Positions 1 to 13,763 are shown, counted from the stretch's first letter. The stretch is DNA of 64,000 bases from Tachypleus tridentatus (GCF_004210375.1 NC_134834.1:10091857-10155856), one strand, 5' to 3'. Notes: a model not told the origin generated them from the sequence alone. Numbers and translations are program-made.

Positions 1-3000
1 TATAATAGACAAGGCTTACACACAATATTCAGTACAAAAGACACCTTTGGAAACAGTTTCCTATATAATAGACAAGGCTTACACACAATATTCAGTACAA
101 AAGACACCTTTGGAAACAGTTTCCTATATAATAGACAAGGCTTACACACAATATTCAGTACAAAAGACACCTTTGGAAACAGTTTCCTATATAATAGACA
201 AGACTTACACACAATATTCAGTACAAAAGACACCTTTGGAAACAGTTTCCTATATAATAGACAAGGCTTACACACAATATTCAGTACAAAAGACACCTTT
301 GGAAACAGTTTCCTATATAATAGACAAGACTTACACACAATATTCAGTACAAAAGACACCTTTGAAAACAGTTTCCTATATAATAGACAAGACTTACACA
401 CAATATTCAGTACAAAAGACACCTTTGGAAACAGTTTCCTATATAATAGACAAGACTTACACAATATTCAGTACAAAACCACCTTTGGAAACAGTTTCCT
501 ATATAATAGACAAGGCTTACACACAATATTCAGTACAAAAGACACCTTTGGAAACAGTTTCCTATATAATAGACAAGACTTACACACAATATTCAATACA
601 ACAGACACCTTTGGAAACAGTTTCCTATATAATAGACAAGACTTACACACAATATTCAGTACAAAAGACACCTTTGGAAACAGTTTCCTATATAATAGAC
701 AAGGCTTACACACAATATTCAGTACAAAAGACACCTTTGGAAACAGTTTCCTATATAATAGACAAGACTTACACACAATATTCAGTACAAAAGACACCTT
801 TGGAAACAGTTTCCTATATAACAGACAAGGCTTACACACAATATTCAGTACAAAAGACACCTTTGGAAACAGTTTCCTATATAATAGACAAGACTTACAC
901 ACAATATTCAGTACAAAAGACACCTTTGGAAACAGTTTCCTATATAATAGACAAGGCTTACACACAATATTCAGTACAAAAGACACCTTTGGAAACAGTT
1001 TCCTATATAATAGACAAGACTTACACAATATTCAGTACAAAACCACCTTTGGAAACAGTTTCCTATATAATAGACAAGGCTTACACACAATATTCAGTAC
1101 AAAAGACACCTTTGGAAACAGTTTCCTATATAATAGACAAGACTTACACACAATATTCAGTACAAAAGACACCTTTGGAAACAGTTTCCTATATAATAGA
1201 CAAGACTTACACACAATATTCAGTACAAAAGACACCTTTGGAAACAGTTTCCTATATAATAGACAAGACTTACACACAATATTCAGTACAAAAGACACCT
1301 TTGGAAACAGTTTCCTATATAACAGACAAGACTTACACACAATATTCAGTACAAAAGACACCTTTGGAAACAGTTTCCTATATAATAGACAAGACTTACA
1401 CACAATATTCAGTACAAAAGACACCTTTGGAAACAGTTTCCTATATAATAGACAAGGCTTACACACAATATTCAGTACAAAAGACACCTTTGGAAACAGT
1501 TTCCTATATAATAGACAAGACTTACACACAATATTCAGTACAAAAGACACCTTTGGAAACAGTTTCCTATATAACAGACAAGGCTTACACACAATATTCA
1601 GTACAAAAGACACCTTTGGAAACAGTTTCCTATATAATAGACAAGACTTACACACAATATTCAGTACAAAAGACACCTTTGGAAACAGTTTCCTATATAA
1701 TAGACAAGGCTTACACACAATATTCAGTACAAAAACACCTTTCGAAACTGTTTCCTATATAATAGACAAGACTTACACACAATATTCAGTACCAAAAGAC
1801 ACCTTTGGAAACAGTTTCCTATATAACAGACAAGGCTTACACACAATATTCAGTACAAAAGACACCTTTGGAAACAGTTTCCTATATAATAGACAAGACT
1901 TACACACAATATTCAGTACAAAAGACACCTTTGGAAACAGTTTCCTATATAATAGACAAGACTTACACAATATTCAGTACAAAACACCTTTGGAAACAGT
2001 TTCCTATATAATAGACAAGGCTTACACACAATATTCAGTACAAAAGACACCTTTGGAAACAGTTTCCTATATAATAGACAAGACTTACACACAATATTCA
2101 GTACAAAAGACACCTTTGGAAACAGTTTCCTATATAATAGACAAGACTTACACAATATTCAGTACAAAACCACCTTTGGAAACAGTTTCCTATATAATAG
2201 ACAAGACTTACACACAATATTCAGTACAAAAGACACCTTTGGAAACAGTTTCCTATATAATAGACAAGACAAGACTTACACAATATTCAGTACAAAAACA
2301 CCTTTGGAAACAGTTTCCTATATAATAGACAAGGCTTACACACAATATTCAGTACAAAAGACACCTTTGGAAACAGTTTCCTATATAATAGACAAGACTT
2401 ACACACAATATTCAGTACAAAAGACACCTTTGGAAACAGTTTCCTATATAATAGACAAGGCTTACACACAATATTCAGTACAAAACACCTTTGGAAACAG
2501 TTTCCTATATAATAGACAAGGCTTACACACAATATTCAGTACAAAAGACACCTTTGGAAACAGTTTCCTATATAATAGACAAGACTTACACACAATATTC
2601 AGTACAAAAGACACCTTTGGAAACAGTTTCCTATATAATAGACAAGACTTACACAATATTCAGTACAAAACCACCTTTGGAAACAGTTTCCTATATAATA
2701 GACAAGGCTTACAAACAATATTCAGTACAAAAAACACCTTTGGAAACAGTTTCCTATATAATAGACAAGACGTACACACAATATTCAGTACAAAAGACAC
2801 CTTTGGAAACAGTTTCCTATATAACAGACAAGGCTTACACACAATATTCAGTACAAAAGACACCTTTGGAAACAGTTTCCTATATGATAGACAAGACTTA
2901 CACACAATATTCAGTACAAAAGACACCTTTGGAAACAGTTTCCTATATAATAGACAAGACTTACACAATATTCAGTACAAAACCACCTTTGGAAACAGTT

Positions 3001-3582
3001 TCCTATATAATAGACAAGACTTACACACAATATTCAGTACAAAAGACACCTTTGGAAACAGTTTCCTATATAATAGACAAGACTTACACACAATATTCAG
3101 TACAAAAGACACCTTTGGAAACAGTTTCCTATATAATAGACAAGACTTACACACAATATTCAGTACAAAAGACACCTTTGGAAACAGTTTCCTATATAAT
3201 AGACAAGGCTTACACACAATATTCAGTACAAAAGACACCTTTGGAAACAGTTTCCTATATAATAGACAAGACTTACACACAATATTCAGTACAAAAGACA
3301 CCTTTGGAAACAGTTTCCTATATAATAGACAAGACTTACACACAATATTCAGTACAAAAAACACCTTTGGAAACAGTTTCCTATATAACAGACAAGGCTT
3401 ACACACAATATTCAGTACAAAAGACACCTTTGGAAACAGTTTCCTATATAATAGACAAGACTTACACACAATATTCAGTACAAAAGACACCTTTGGAAAC
3501 AGTTTCCTATATAATAGACAAGACTTACACACAATATTCAGTACAAAACACCTTTGGAAACAGTTTCCTATATAATAGACAA

Positions 3583-5510
3583 GACGTACACACAATATTC
3601 AGTACAAAAGACACCTTTGGAAACAGTTTCCTATATAATAGACAAGAGTTACACACAATATTCAGTACAAAAGACACCTTTGGAAACAGTTTCCTATATA
3701 ATAGACAAGAGTTACACACAATATTCAGTACAATAGACACCTTTGGAAACAGTTTCCTATATAATAGACAAGACTTACACACAATATTCAGTACAAAAGA
3801 CACCTTTGGAAACAGTTTCCTATATAATAGACAAGGCTTACACACAATATTCAGTACAAAAGACACCTTTGGAAACAGTTTCCTATATAATAGACAAGAC
3901 TTACACACAATATTCAGTACAAAAGACACCTTTGGAAACAGTTTCCTATATAATAGACAAGGCTTACACACAATATTCAGTACAAAAGACACCTTTGGAA
4001 ACAGTTTCCTATATAATAGACAAGGCTTACACACAATATTCAGTACAAAAGACACCTTTGGAAACAGTTTCCTATATAATAGACAAGGCTTACACACAAT
4101 ATTCAGTACAAAAGACCCCTTTGAAAACAGTTTCCTATATAATAGACAAGGCTTACACACAATATTCAGTACAAAAGACACCTTTGGAAACAGTTTCCTA
4201 TATAATAGACAAGGCTTACACACAATATTCAGTACAAAAGACACCTTTGGAAACAGTTTCCTATATAATAGACAAGGCTTACACACAATATTCAGTACAA
4301 AAACACCTTTGGAAACAGTTTCCTATATAACAGACAAGGCTTACACACAATATTCAGTACAAAAGACACCTTTGGAAACAGTTTCCTATATAATAGACAA
4401 GGCTTACACACAATATTCAGTACAAAAGACACCTTTGGAAACAGTTTCCTATATAATAGACAAGGCTTACACACAATATTCAGTACAAAAGACACCTTTG
4501 GAAACAGTTTCCTATATAATAGACAAGGCTTACACACAATATTCAGTACAAAAGACACCTTTGGAAACAGTTTCCTATATAATAGACAAGACTTACACAC
4601 AATATTCAGTACAAAAGACACCTTTGGAAACAGTTTCCTATATAATAGACAAGACTTACACACAATATTCAGTACAAAAGACACCTTTGGAAACAGTTTC
4701 CTATATAATAGACAAGAGTTACACACAATATTCAGTACAAAAGACACCTTTGGAAACAGTTTCCTATATAATAGACAAGAGTTACACACAATATTCAGTA
4801 CAAAAGACACCTTTGGAAACAGTTTCCTATATAATAGACAAGGCTTACACACAATATTCAGTACAAAAGACACCTTTGGAAACAGTTTCCTATATAATAG
4901 ACAAGGCTTACACACAATATTCAGTACAAAAGACACCTTTGGAAACAGTTTCCTATATAATAGACAAGACTTACACACAATATTCAGTACAAAAGACACC
5001 TTTGGAAACAGTTTCCTATATAATAGACAAGGCTTACACACAATATTCAGTACAAAAGACACCTTTGGAAACAGTTTCCTATATAATAGACAAGACTTAC
5101 ACACAATATTCAGTACAAAAGACACCTTTGGAAACAGTTTCCTATATAATAGACAAGGCTTACACACAATATTCAGTACAAAAGACACCTTTGGAAACAG
5201 TTTCCTATATAATAGACAAGAGTTACACACAATATTCAGTACAAAAGACACCTTTGGAAACAGTTTCCTATATAATAGACAAGACTTACACACAATATTC
5301 AGTACAAAAGACACCTTTGGAAACAGTTTCCTATATAATAGACAAGAGTTACACACAATATTCAGTACAAAAGACACCTTTGGAAACAGTTTCCTATATA
5401 ATAGACAAAAGTTACACACAATATTCAGTACAAAAGACACTTTTGGAAACAGTTTCCTATATAATAGACAAGAGTTACACACAATATTCAGTAAAAAAAA
5501 CACCTTTGGA
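3583..5510. repeat. Higher-order block, copy 1, inside the 63-bp satellite
   Basis: Rare unit variants occur here in a fixed order: gacgtac at 3583, gacccctttgaaaac at 4114, caaaagtt near 5406, gacacttttgg at 5436 and gtaaaaaaaa at 5491. The same series recurs from 7222, so this is one copy of a block duplication within the array. Confidence 0.8.
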
Positions 5511-7221
5511 AACAGTTTCCTATATGATAGACAAGACTTACACACAATATTCAGAACAAAAGACACCTTTGGAAACAGTTTCCTATATGATAGACAAGAC
5601 TTACACAATATTAAGTACCAAAACCACCTTTGGAAACAGTTTCCTATATAATAGACAAGGCTTACACACAATATTCAGTACAAAAGACACCTTTGGAAAC
5701 AGTTTCCTATATGATAGACAAGACTTACACACAATATTCAGTACAAAAGACACCTTTGGAAACAGTTTCCTATATAATAGACAAGACTTACACAATATTC
5801 AGTACAAAACCACCTTTGGAAACAGTTTCCTATATAATAGACAAGACTTACACACAATATTCAGAACAAAAGACACCTTTGGAAACAGTTTTCTATATGA
5901 TAGACAAGACTTACACAATATTCAGTACAAAACCACCTTTGGAAACAGTTTCCTATATAATAGACAAGGCTTACACACAATATTCAGTACAAAAGACACC
6001 TTTGGAAACAGTTTCCTATATGATAGACAAGACTTACACACAATATTCAGTACAAAAGACACCTTTGGAAACAGTTTCCTATATAATAGACAAGGCTTAC
6101 AATCAATATTCAGTACAAAAAACACCTTCGGAAACAGTTTCCTATATAATAGACAAGGCTTACACACAATATTCAGTACAAAAGACACCTTTGGAAACAG
6201 TTTCCTATATAATAGACAAGACTTACACACAATATTCAGTACAAAAGACACCTTTGGAAACAGTTTCCTATATGATAGACAAGACTTACACAATATTAAG
6301 TACCAAAACCACCTTTGGAAACAGTTTCCTATATAATAGACAAGGCTTACACACAATATTCAGTACAAAAAACACCTTTGGAAACAGTTTCCTATATAAT
6401 AGACATGACTTACACACAATATTCAGTACAAAAGACACCTTTGGAAACAGTTTCCTATATAACAGACAAGACTTACACACAATATTCAGTACAAAAGACA
6501 CCTTTGGAAACAGTTTCCTATATGATAGACAAGACTTACACACAATATTCAGTACAAAAGACACCTTTGGAAACAGTTTCCTATATGATAGACAAGACTT
6601 ACACAATATTAAGTACCAAAACCACCTTTGGAAACAGTTTCCTATATAATAGACAAGACGTACACACAATATTCAGTACAAAAGACACCTTTGGAAACAG
6701 TTTCCTATATAATAGACAAGACTTACACACAATATTCAGTACAAAAGACACCTTTGGAAACAGTTTCCTATATAATAGACAAGAGTTACACACAATATTC
6801 AGTACAAAAGACACCTTTGGAAACAGTTTCCTATATAAAAGACAAGGCTTACACACAATATTCAGTACAAAAGACACCTTTGGAAACAGTTTCCTATATA
6901 ATAGACAAGAGTTACACACAATATTCAGTACAAAAGACACCTTTGGAAACAGTTTCCTATATAATAGACATGACTTACACACAATATTCAGTACAAAAGA
7001 CACCTTTGGAAACAGTTTCTTATATAACAGACAAGGCTTACACACAATATTCAGTACAAAAGACACCTTTGGAAACAGTTTCCTATATGATAGACAAGAC
7101 TTACACACAATATTCAGTACAAAAGACACCTTTGGAAACAGTTTCCTATATGATAGACAAGACTTACACAATATTAAGTACCAAAACCACCTTTGGAAAC
7201 AGTTTCCTATATAATAGACAA

Positions 7222-9212
7222 GACGTACACACAATATTCAGTACAAAAGACACCTTTGGAAACAGTTTCCTATATAATAGACAAGAGTTACACACAATAT
7301 TCAGTACAAAAGACACCTTTGGAAACAGTTTCCTATATAATAGACAAGACTTACACACAATATTCAGTACAAAAGACACCTTTGGAAACAGTTTCCTATA
7401 TAATAGACAAGAGTTACACACAATATTCAGTACAAAAGACACCTTTGGAAACAGTTTCCTATATAATAGACAAGACTTACACACAATATTCAGTACAAAA
7501 GACACCTTTGGAAACAGTTTCCTATATAATAGACAAGGCTTACACACAATATTCAGTACAAAAGACACCTTTGGAAACAGTTTCCTATATAATAGACAAG
7601 ACTTACACACAATATTCAGTACAAAAGACACCTTTGGAAACAGTTTCCTATATAATAGACAAGGCTTACACACAATATTCAGTACAAAAGACACCTTTGG
7701 AAACAGTTTCCTATATAATAGACAAGGCTTACACACAATATTCAGTACAAAAGACACCTTTGGAAACAGTTTCCTATATAATAGACAAGGCTTACACACA
7801 ATATTCAGTACAAAAGACCCCTTTGAAAACAGTTTCCTATATAATAGACAAGGCTTACACACAATATTCAGTACAAAAGACACCTTTGGAAACAGTTTCC
7901 TATATAATAGACAAGGCTTACAAAAAATATTCAGTACAAAAGACACCTTTGGAAACAGTTTCCTATATAATAGACAAGGCTTACAGACAATATTCAGTAC
8001 AAAAACCACCTTTGAAACAGTTTCCTATATAACAGACAAGGCTTACACACAATATTCAGTACAAAAGACACCTTTGGAAACAGTTTCCTATATAATAGAC
8101 AAGGCTTACACACAATATTCAGTACAAAAGACACCTTTGGAAACAGTTTCCTATATAATAGACAAGGCTTACACACAATATTCAGTACAAAAGACACCTT
8201 TGGAAACAGTTTCCTATATAATAGACAAGGCTTACACACAATATTCAGTACAAAAGACACCTTTGGAAACAGTTTCCTATATAATAGACAAGAGTTACAC
8301 ACAATATTCAGTACAAAAGACACCTTTGGAAACAGTTTCCTATATAATAGACAAGAGTTACACACAATATTCAGTACAAAAGACACCTTTGGAAACAGTT
8401 TCCTATATAATAGACAAGAGTTACACACAATATTCAGTACAAAAGACACCTTTGGAAACAGTTTCCTATATAATAGACAAGAGTTACACACAATATTCAG
8501 TACAAAAGACACCTTTGGAAACAGTTTCCTATATAATAGACAAGGCTTACACACAATATTCAGTACAAAAGACACCTTTGGAAACAGTTTCCTATATAAT
8601 AGACAAGGCTTACACACAATATTCAGTACAAAAGACACCTTTGGAAACAGTTTCCTATATAATAGACAAGAGTTACACACAATATTCAGTACAAAAGACA
8701 CCTTTGGAAACAGTTTCCTATATAATAGACAAGGCTTACAAACAATATTCAGTACAAAAGACACCTTTGGAAACAGTTTCCTATATAATAGACAAGACTT
8801 ACACACAATATTCAGTACAAAAGACACCTTTGGAAACAGTTTCCTATATAATAGACAAGGCTTACACACAATATTCAGTACAAAAGACACCTTTGGAAAC
8901 AGTTTCCTATATAATAGACAAGAGTTACACACAATATTCAGTACAAAAGACAGCTTTGGAAACAGTTTCCTATATAATAGACAAGACTTACACACAATAT
9001 TCAGTACAAAAGACACTTTTGGAAACAGTTTCCTATATAATAGACAAGAGTTACACACAATATTCAGTACAAAAGACACCTTTGGAAACAGTTTCCTATA
9101 TAATAGACAAAAGTTACACACAATATTCAGTACAAAAGACACTTTTGGAAACAGTTTCCTATATAATAGACAAGAGTTACACACAATATTCAGTAAAAAA
9201 AAACACCTTTGG
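7222..9212. repeat. Higher-order block, copy 2, inside the 63-bp satellite
   Basis: The markers of copy 1 recur at 7222 (gacgtac), 7816 (gacccctttgaaaac), 9138 (gacacttttgg) and 9193 (gtaaaaaaaa). Offsets are 3639 bp for the first marker and 3702 bp for the others, a difference of exactly one 63-bp unit. Copy 2 therefore gained one unit near its start, or copy 1 lost one. Confidence 0.8.
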
Positions 9213-10410
9213 AAACAGTTTCCTATATAATAGACAAGAGTTACACACAATATTCAGTACAAAAGACACCTTTGGAAACAGTTTCCTATATAATAGACAA
9301 GGCTTACACACAATATTCAGTACAAAAGACACCTTTGGAAACAGTTTCCTATATAATAGACAAGGCTTGCAAACAATATTCAGTACAAAAGACACCTTTG
9401 GAAACAGTTTCCTATATAATAGACAAGGCTTACACACAATATTCAGTACAAAAGACACCTTTGGAAACAGTTTCCTATATAATAGACAAGGCTTACACAC
9501 AATATTCAGTACAAAAGACACCTTTGGAAACAGGTTCCTATATAATAGACAAGAGTTACACACAATATTCAGTACAAAAGACACCTTTGGAAACAGTTTC
9601 CTATATAATAGACAAGACTTACACACAATATTCAGTACAAAAGACACCTTTGGAAACAGTTTCCTATATAATAGACAAGGCTTACACACAATATTCAGTA
9701 CAAAAGACACCTTTGGAAACAGTTTCCTATATAATAGACAAGGCTTACACACAATATTCAGTACAAAAGACACCTTTGGAAACAGTTTCCTATATAATAG
9801 ACAAGACTTACACACAATATTCAGTACAACAGACACCTTTGGAAACAGTTTCCTATATAATAGACAAGACTTACACACAATATTCAGTACAAAAGACACC
9901 TTTGGAAACAGTTTCCTATATAATAGACAAGACTTACACACAATATTCAGTACAAAAGACACCTTTGGAAACAGTTTCCTATATAATAGACAAGGCTTAC
10001 ACACAATATTCAGTACAAAAGACACCTTTGGAAACAGTTTCCTATATAATAGACAAGACTTGCACACAATATTCAGTACAAAAGACACCTTTGGAAACAG
10101 TTTCCTATATAATAGACAAGAGTTACACACAATATTCAGTACAAAAGACACCTTTGGAAACAGTTTCCTATATAATAGACAAGGCTTACACACAATATTC
10201 AGTACAAAAGACACCTTTGGAAACAGTTTCCTATATAATAGACAAGGCTTACAGACAATATTCAGTACAAAAGACACCTTTGAAAACAGTTTCCTGTATA
10301 ATAGACAAGACTTACACACAATATTCAGTACAAAAGACACCTTTGGAAACAGTTTCTTATATATTAGACAAGGCTTACACACAATATTCAGTACCGAAAA
10401 CACCTTTGGA

Positions 10411-11381
10411 AGAGTTGTTTGTCCATAAACGCAGCGAAAACAAAAAGACAAGTGTCTTAGTCTATCGTATATCCGAAATTTCAAGCTGGTAAATCCTGGA
10501 AAGTTTGAAGGAAAGCACCTTTTCTTCACGGTTTACAAATCTAAATGTGGTTAATATCATAGTGTGTGGCTAAAACATAGGACATGAATGTGTTTCATGT
10601 GTGTGCTTGTAACGTTTAACGACCAAACCGTATGCTGAACAGAACCTTACTTCTTAGTGTTTTAAGTTCATTATGAAGAAACAGTTGTTGGATATAAATT
10701 ATAATGAAATTACACTTAATTGGTTTATTTGACTTTAATAATGTCCTCATACATTCTTAATTATTTCACTGATAATATATTCAATTAACGACGTAACGTA
10801 TAAAAGCAATACTCAAACATACAATGTTAATGAGTACGAATTAGGCCTAGTGGGAGTTAAATTCTTGCTTTCTAATAAAGCCAAAAGTACATTCAAGTAA
10901 ATATTAAAAAATATTATAAATACATGTTAATTTTTATTACAGTAGTATTTGACAATTAATTGCGGAACCAAAATAATTTTGTTATTTCTTCTTGTTATTA
11001 TTTATTTGACAGTGTCTGTGGCCGCATTAACAAGCAAGCAATAGGCTTAACTCCCGTTAGGCCTGATTTGAACAGAAAAACGTTTTACTGCATTTCTAAA
11101 GACGTTTGCAGTTCAGTACTTCATGAAACAGTAAACCAACAGATGGATTACTGTTTCAAAATATACTATCGAATACTACTATAGTAAGTAGATGACAGTA
11201 GTGTGTGTAATTGGAACTCAGATGCTCTATTTTTGTATCCTTTTAAAACTCAATTGCAAGCACCATCGATGCCATAACGAATTTTTTTCTGACACATTTG
11301 TATCAAAACGTTTATCAATTATTACGTAGAGAGTAGCAAAATCACGTTATAACTGTTTCCTTTTGTTTTCTGAAATTGTAG
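10411..11381. other. Unique AT-rich DNA, probable end of the last Cav2 intron
   Basis: The satellite ends in a degenerate unit and single-copy-looking AT-rich DNA follows. I see no coding exon or recognisable transposon. Short ORFs here lack coding features. The stretch ends in a pyrimidine-rich tract (ttttgttttc) and a TTGTAG acceptor at 11376-11381. Confidence 0.6.
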
Positions 11382-12210
11382 CCAAACCTCGAGTTGATGA
11401 ATTTGTCATATCTGAAGAAGGTACGAGGTATGGAGGAAGGACACCGGTTCGATCGACGTTCGGCAAGCCATCACCTTGGCGAGTTTCCTCTCCATCACAC
11501 GAGCAAAGTCACAGTATCAGTCCAGAACACCAGACAACGTATTCCTACAGACGATCCCACAGACTTAGTCCAAACCTCACTCCAACTCACAGTGAATATT
11601 ATAGTAAATCACCATTAGAAGAGTATACCCGTAGTGTGAGCCCAGCCTCCGCACATAGCTTACCATTGCAGAGAATTTCGCGGGGAAGGAAATTACCCCC
11701 AACTCCCATCAAACCATCCACTCTGTATGTTGGTGTTCGATCCATGGAAAGGATCAACTTTCCTGTTGTGTCCTGTTCGCCAACAGTGCTCGAGCCCAGT
11801 AACAAATCAATATTTAGTATTAACTTTCCAAGAGTAAATGCTTCGCCTACACATCTGCCAAAATCCCAGATGACATTCCGACAACAAAGAACTACTGTGA
11901 GTACTGGACCTCAGAGCCCATCTCTAAGACCAGGCGGAAGGGTGGCTAGCAGCAACGTTAATTTGCCACGTGGTCAGGAACATACTCGTAGTGTAGACTT
12001 TACCCTACCCTGGACAGAAGTTTTGACCCTGTTGGGCATAATGACAAACTGGTCACTTTCCAAGCATCAGCAGCTGTAGGAAGAAGCTGTCGACAGCTTC
12101 CATCGCCACTGCCTAATGGTTACAAGCCAGGTCAAAAAGAACGGGAAGTAATTATGCCAGCTTTACGTCGTGTTGGTCCACATACTGACTCTGATGATGA
12201 TTGGTGCTAA
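11382..12210 (+). CDS. cac: Last coding exon of a Cav2-type voltage-gated calcium channel alpha-1 subunit (frameshifted)
   Basis: This encodes the cytoplasmic C-terminal tail of a presynaptic (P/Q/N-type, cacophony-like) calcium channel pore subunit. The exon follows a TTGTAG acceptor; its first two bases finish a codon, then the frame reads PKPRVDEFVISEEG. Landmarks in order are a Ser/Pro/Tyr-rich stretch, RGRKLPPTPIKPSTL (an RxLPxxP ligand of the type bound by RIM-binding-protein SH3 domains), and two repeats INFPVVSCSPT and INFPRVNASPTH. In another frame follow CRQLPSPLPNGYKPG and the terminus HTDSDDDWC, the D-x-W-C PDZ-ligand ending typical of Cav2. The first frame stops at 12077-12079 and the frame carrying DDDWC opens only after 11991, so about one base is missing between 11992 and 12079; the TTT run near 11999-12001 is the neatest site. 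This may be an assembly error or a lesion. Upstream exons (channel domains, EF-hand, IQ) lie left of the window. Confidence 0.85.
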
Positions 12211-12486
12211 CGAGCCAATCGTTTGCACAAGATAAATCTGATAAAAGCTTAGAGGTTTAAAATTCTGGACTTATTCTTTCAAAGTTATACATTAACTTCA
12301 TGTCCCTGAACAAATACGATGCATATATAATTATTCGATTTCTTGTCATTGTCATCAGTACTTGAATTTGAATTTTCAATTAACTATCTAACTTTTAGCA
12401 ATTACAACCGTTTGTTGGTCCTTCTGTGATGGACTAACAACATAGTAACAACTTTCATACCATCAGGACTAGGTCCATATGCTATT

Positions 12487-12492
12487 ATTAAA
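12487..12492 (+). promoter_or_regulatory. Possible polyadenylation signal (ATTAAA) for the Cav2 exon
   Basis: The first ATTAAA I noted in the region downstream of the Cav2 stop codon lies 277 bp beyond it, with AT-rich sequence after it. No transcript evidence is available, so this is only a candidate. Confidence 0.25.
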
Positions 12493-13317
12493 CATTTATT
12501 TTCCATAATGTAAACAATCTGCATGCCAAACCAAAATGTACGAATTTCCTACTATATTACATAAAGCTTTCTGCGGACGTTTCGCTTCTTTGCACGTATT
12601 TCTAAACAGCTATGGTTTACATCATCATCAGATTTAAATATCAGCTTATCAAAATGATTTTGTTATGTCCGTGAAGATAAATAATCAAACCAGCCAAGAA
12701 AAGTTTCTTAAACTTCACGGGTCGTACTTGACGTAGTACATAAGTAAGACTAAACACGGTTCGCGTCCCGTTGCCGCAAAAATTCGCTCCGTATTTGGAC
12801 CTAAGATGATAAACTCCTACTATACAGTCAGACAAGGGTAAGCCCAACATTGGCGGTATGTGCTGTTGAATATCTTCCCTTTAATCTATCAGTTTCTACA
12901 AGATAGGTACCTATACAGATATAAGTGTTATACAGCTTCGCGCGAAAATTCTAAATTACACAAAGAAAACTAAAAAATAAACTAGTAAGAGATATAAATC
13001 TACCCGTAACGCGTCGTTTTATTCTACAGTCTACACCTTAAATATCAGGCATTAATAATAGTCTATTTAGACGTTCTTTTAATTAAAACAGCTAGCGATA
13101 GGTGTCGCATTACGAGAACAATCAAATAAGAAATTCAATAAACTTGTTTTGTTCCCCGGGTTTTAAAGATTAACCCTAATCAGTTCCAATTAAACACACT
13201 CTTTTTATATATAATTTTAAGCCTAACTGCTTTCTGCGTTTTCTTTTATTGTCTAGATTTTACTCCAACGATCAGTTCTAACTAGTTATTATAAATGTTT
13301 GTTCGTCGCGAAATGAA
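12493..13317. other. Intergenic DNA without recognisable genes
   Basis: AT-rich sequence with no supported exon. Near 12565-12635 the minus strand carries a stretch with ctgatgatgatgtaaacc and cgaaacgtcc that resembles one near 25745-25795 (plus strand). The two may be ends of one old repeat family. Confidence 0.5.
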
Positions 13318-13392
13318 AGGATATCTGTGCTGTGCTCGCCACGAGTATCGAACCCCGATTTTTAGCGATGGTAAGCCTTCAGACTCTGGGAT
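13318..13392 (-). mobile_element. Short SINE fragment, family B
   Basis: Contains atatctgtgctgtgctcgcc and acgagtatcgaaccccgatt, matching the family B pattern seen elsewhere here. On the minus strand a GGTTTCGATACC-like B box marks the tRNA-like head. Confidence 0.6.
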
Positions 13393-13480
13393 GCCAGTAT
13401 AAAATAACAAACATAATGGAGTTATCTCTGTTGAGGTTATCGCAGTCATTTCAGGAGATATTTCAAAATTTCACCTCATG

Positions 13481-13763
13481 TTTGTTTTGTTTGTTTGTTT
13501 TGAATTTCGCGCAAAGCTACACGAGGGCTATCTTCGCTAGCCGTCCCTAATTTAGCAGTGTAAGACCAGAGGGAAGGCAGCTAGACATCATCACCCACCG
13601 CCAACTCTTGGGCTACTCTTTTACCAACGAATAGTGGGATTAACCGACACATTATAACGCTCTCACAGCTGAAAGGTCGAGCATGTTTGGTGCGACGGGG
13701 ATTCGAGGGCGCGACCCTCGGATTACGAGTCGAACGCCTTAACTCACCAGGCCATGCCAGGCC
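13481..13763 (-). mobile_element. tRNA-derived SINE, family A, near full length
   Basis: On the minus strand the element starts with a tRNA-like head (ggcctggcatggcc, then an A/B-box region that includes a ttcgaatcc-like B box damaged here to cgccctcgaatcc). The body holds gggctactcttttaccaacg on the plus strand, and the 3' tail is (tttg)n at 13481-13500. Compared with the other copies it is complete but diverged. Confidence 0.85.

Larger units (their letters stand above)
1..10410. repeat. 63-bp satellite array, about 165 units
   Basis: Head-to-tail copies of a 63-bp unit (motifs: cacaatattcagtacaaaag, acacctttggaaacag, tttcctatataatagac) run from base 1 to about 10410, so the array is open on the left. 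Units differ mainly at one site (aaggctt, aagactt or aagagtt) and at tataata/tataaca/tatgata. Some units are shorter: one class loses CA plus one base (60 bp, first near 448-480) and another loses two bases (with ttaagtacc). Since 63 is 21 codons and the unit lacks stops in two plus frames and one minus frame, very long ORFs arise in several frames, including 1281 and 1266 codons. They switch frame at short units and have no start context, signal peptide or conserved domain. I read this as non-coding satellite, probably in the intron before the Cav2 exon at 11382. Confidence 0.95.

Noticed and set aside
1-10410. CRISPR-like array
   Set aside because: Units are contiguous with no unique spacers and the DNA is eukaryotic.
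47-10492. Giant repeat proteins (571, 1281, 1266, 423 codons and others, both strands)
   Set aside because: They are read-through of a 63-bp satellite in whichever frame lacks stops. Frames switch at indels, both strands are open, and there is no conserved domain or credible start.
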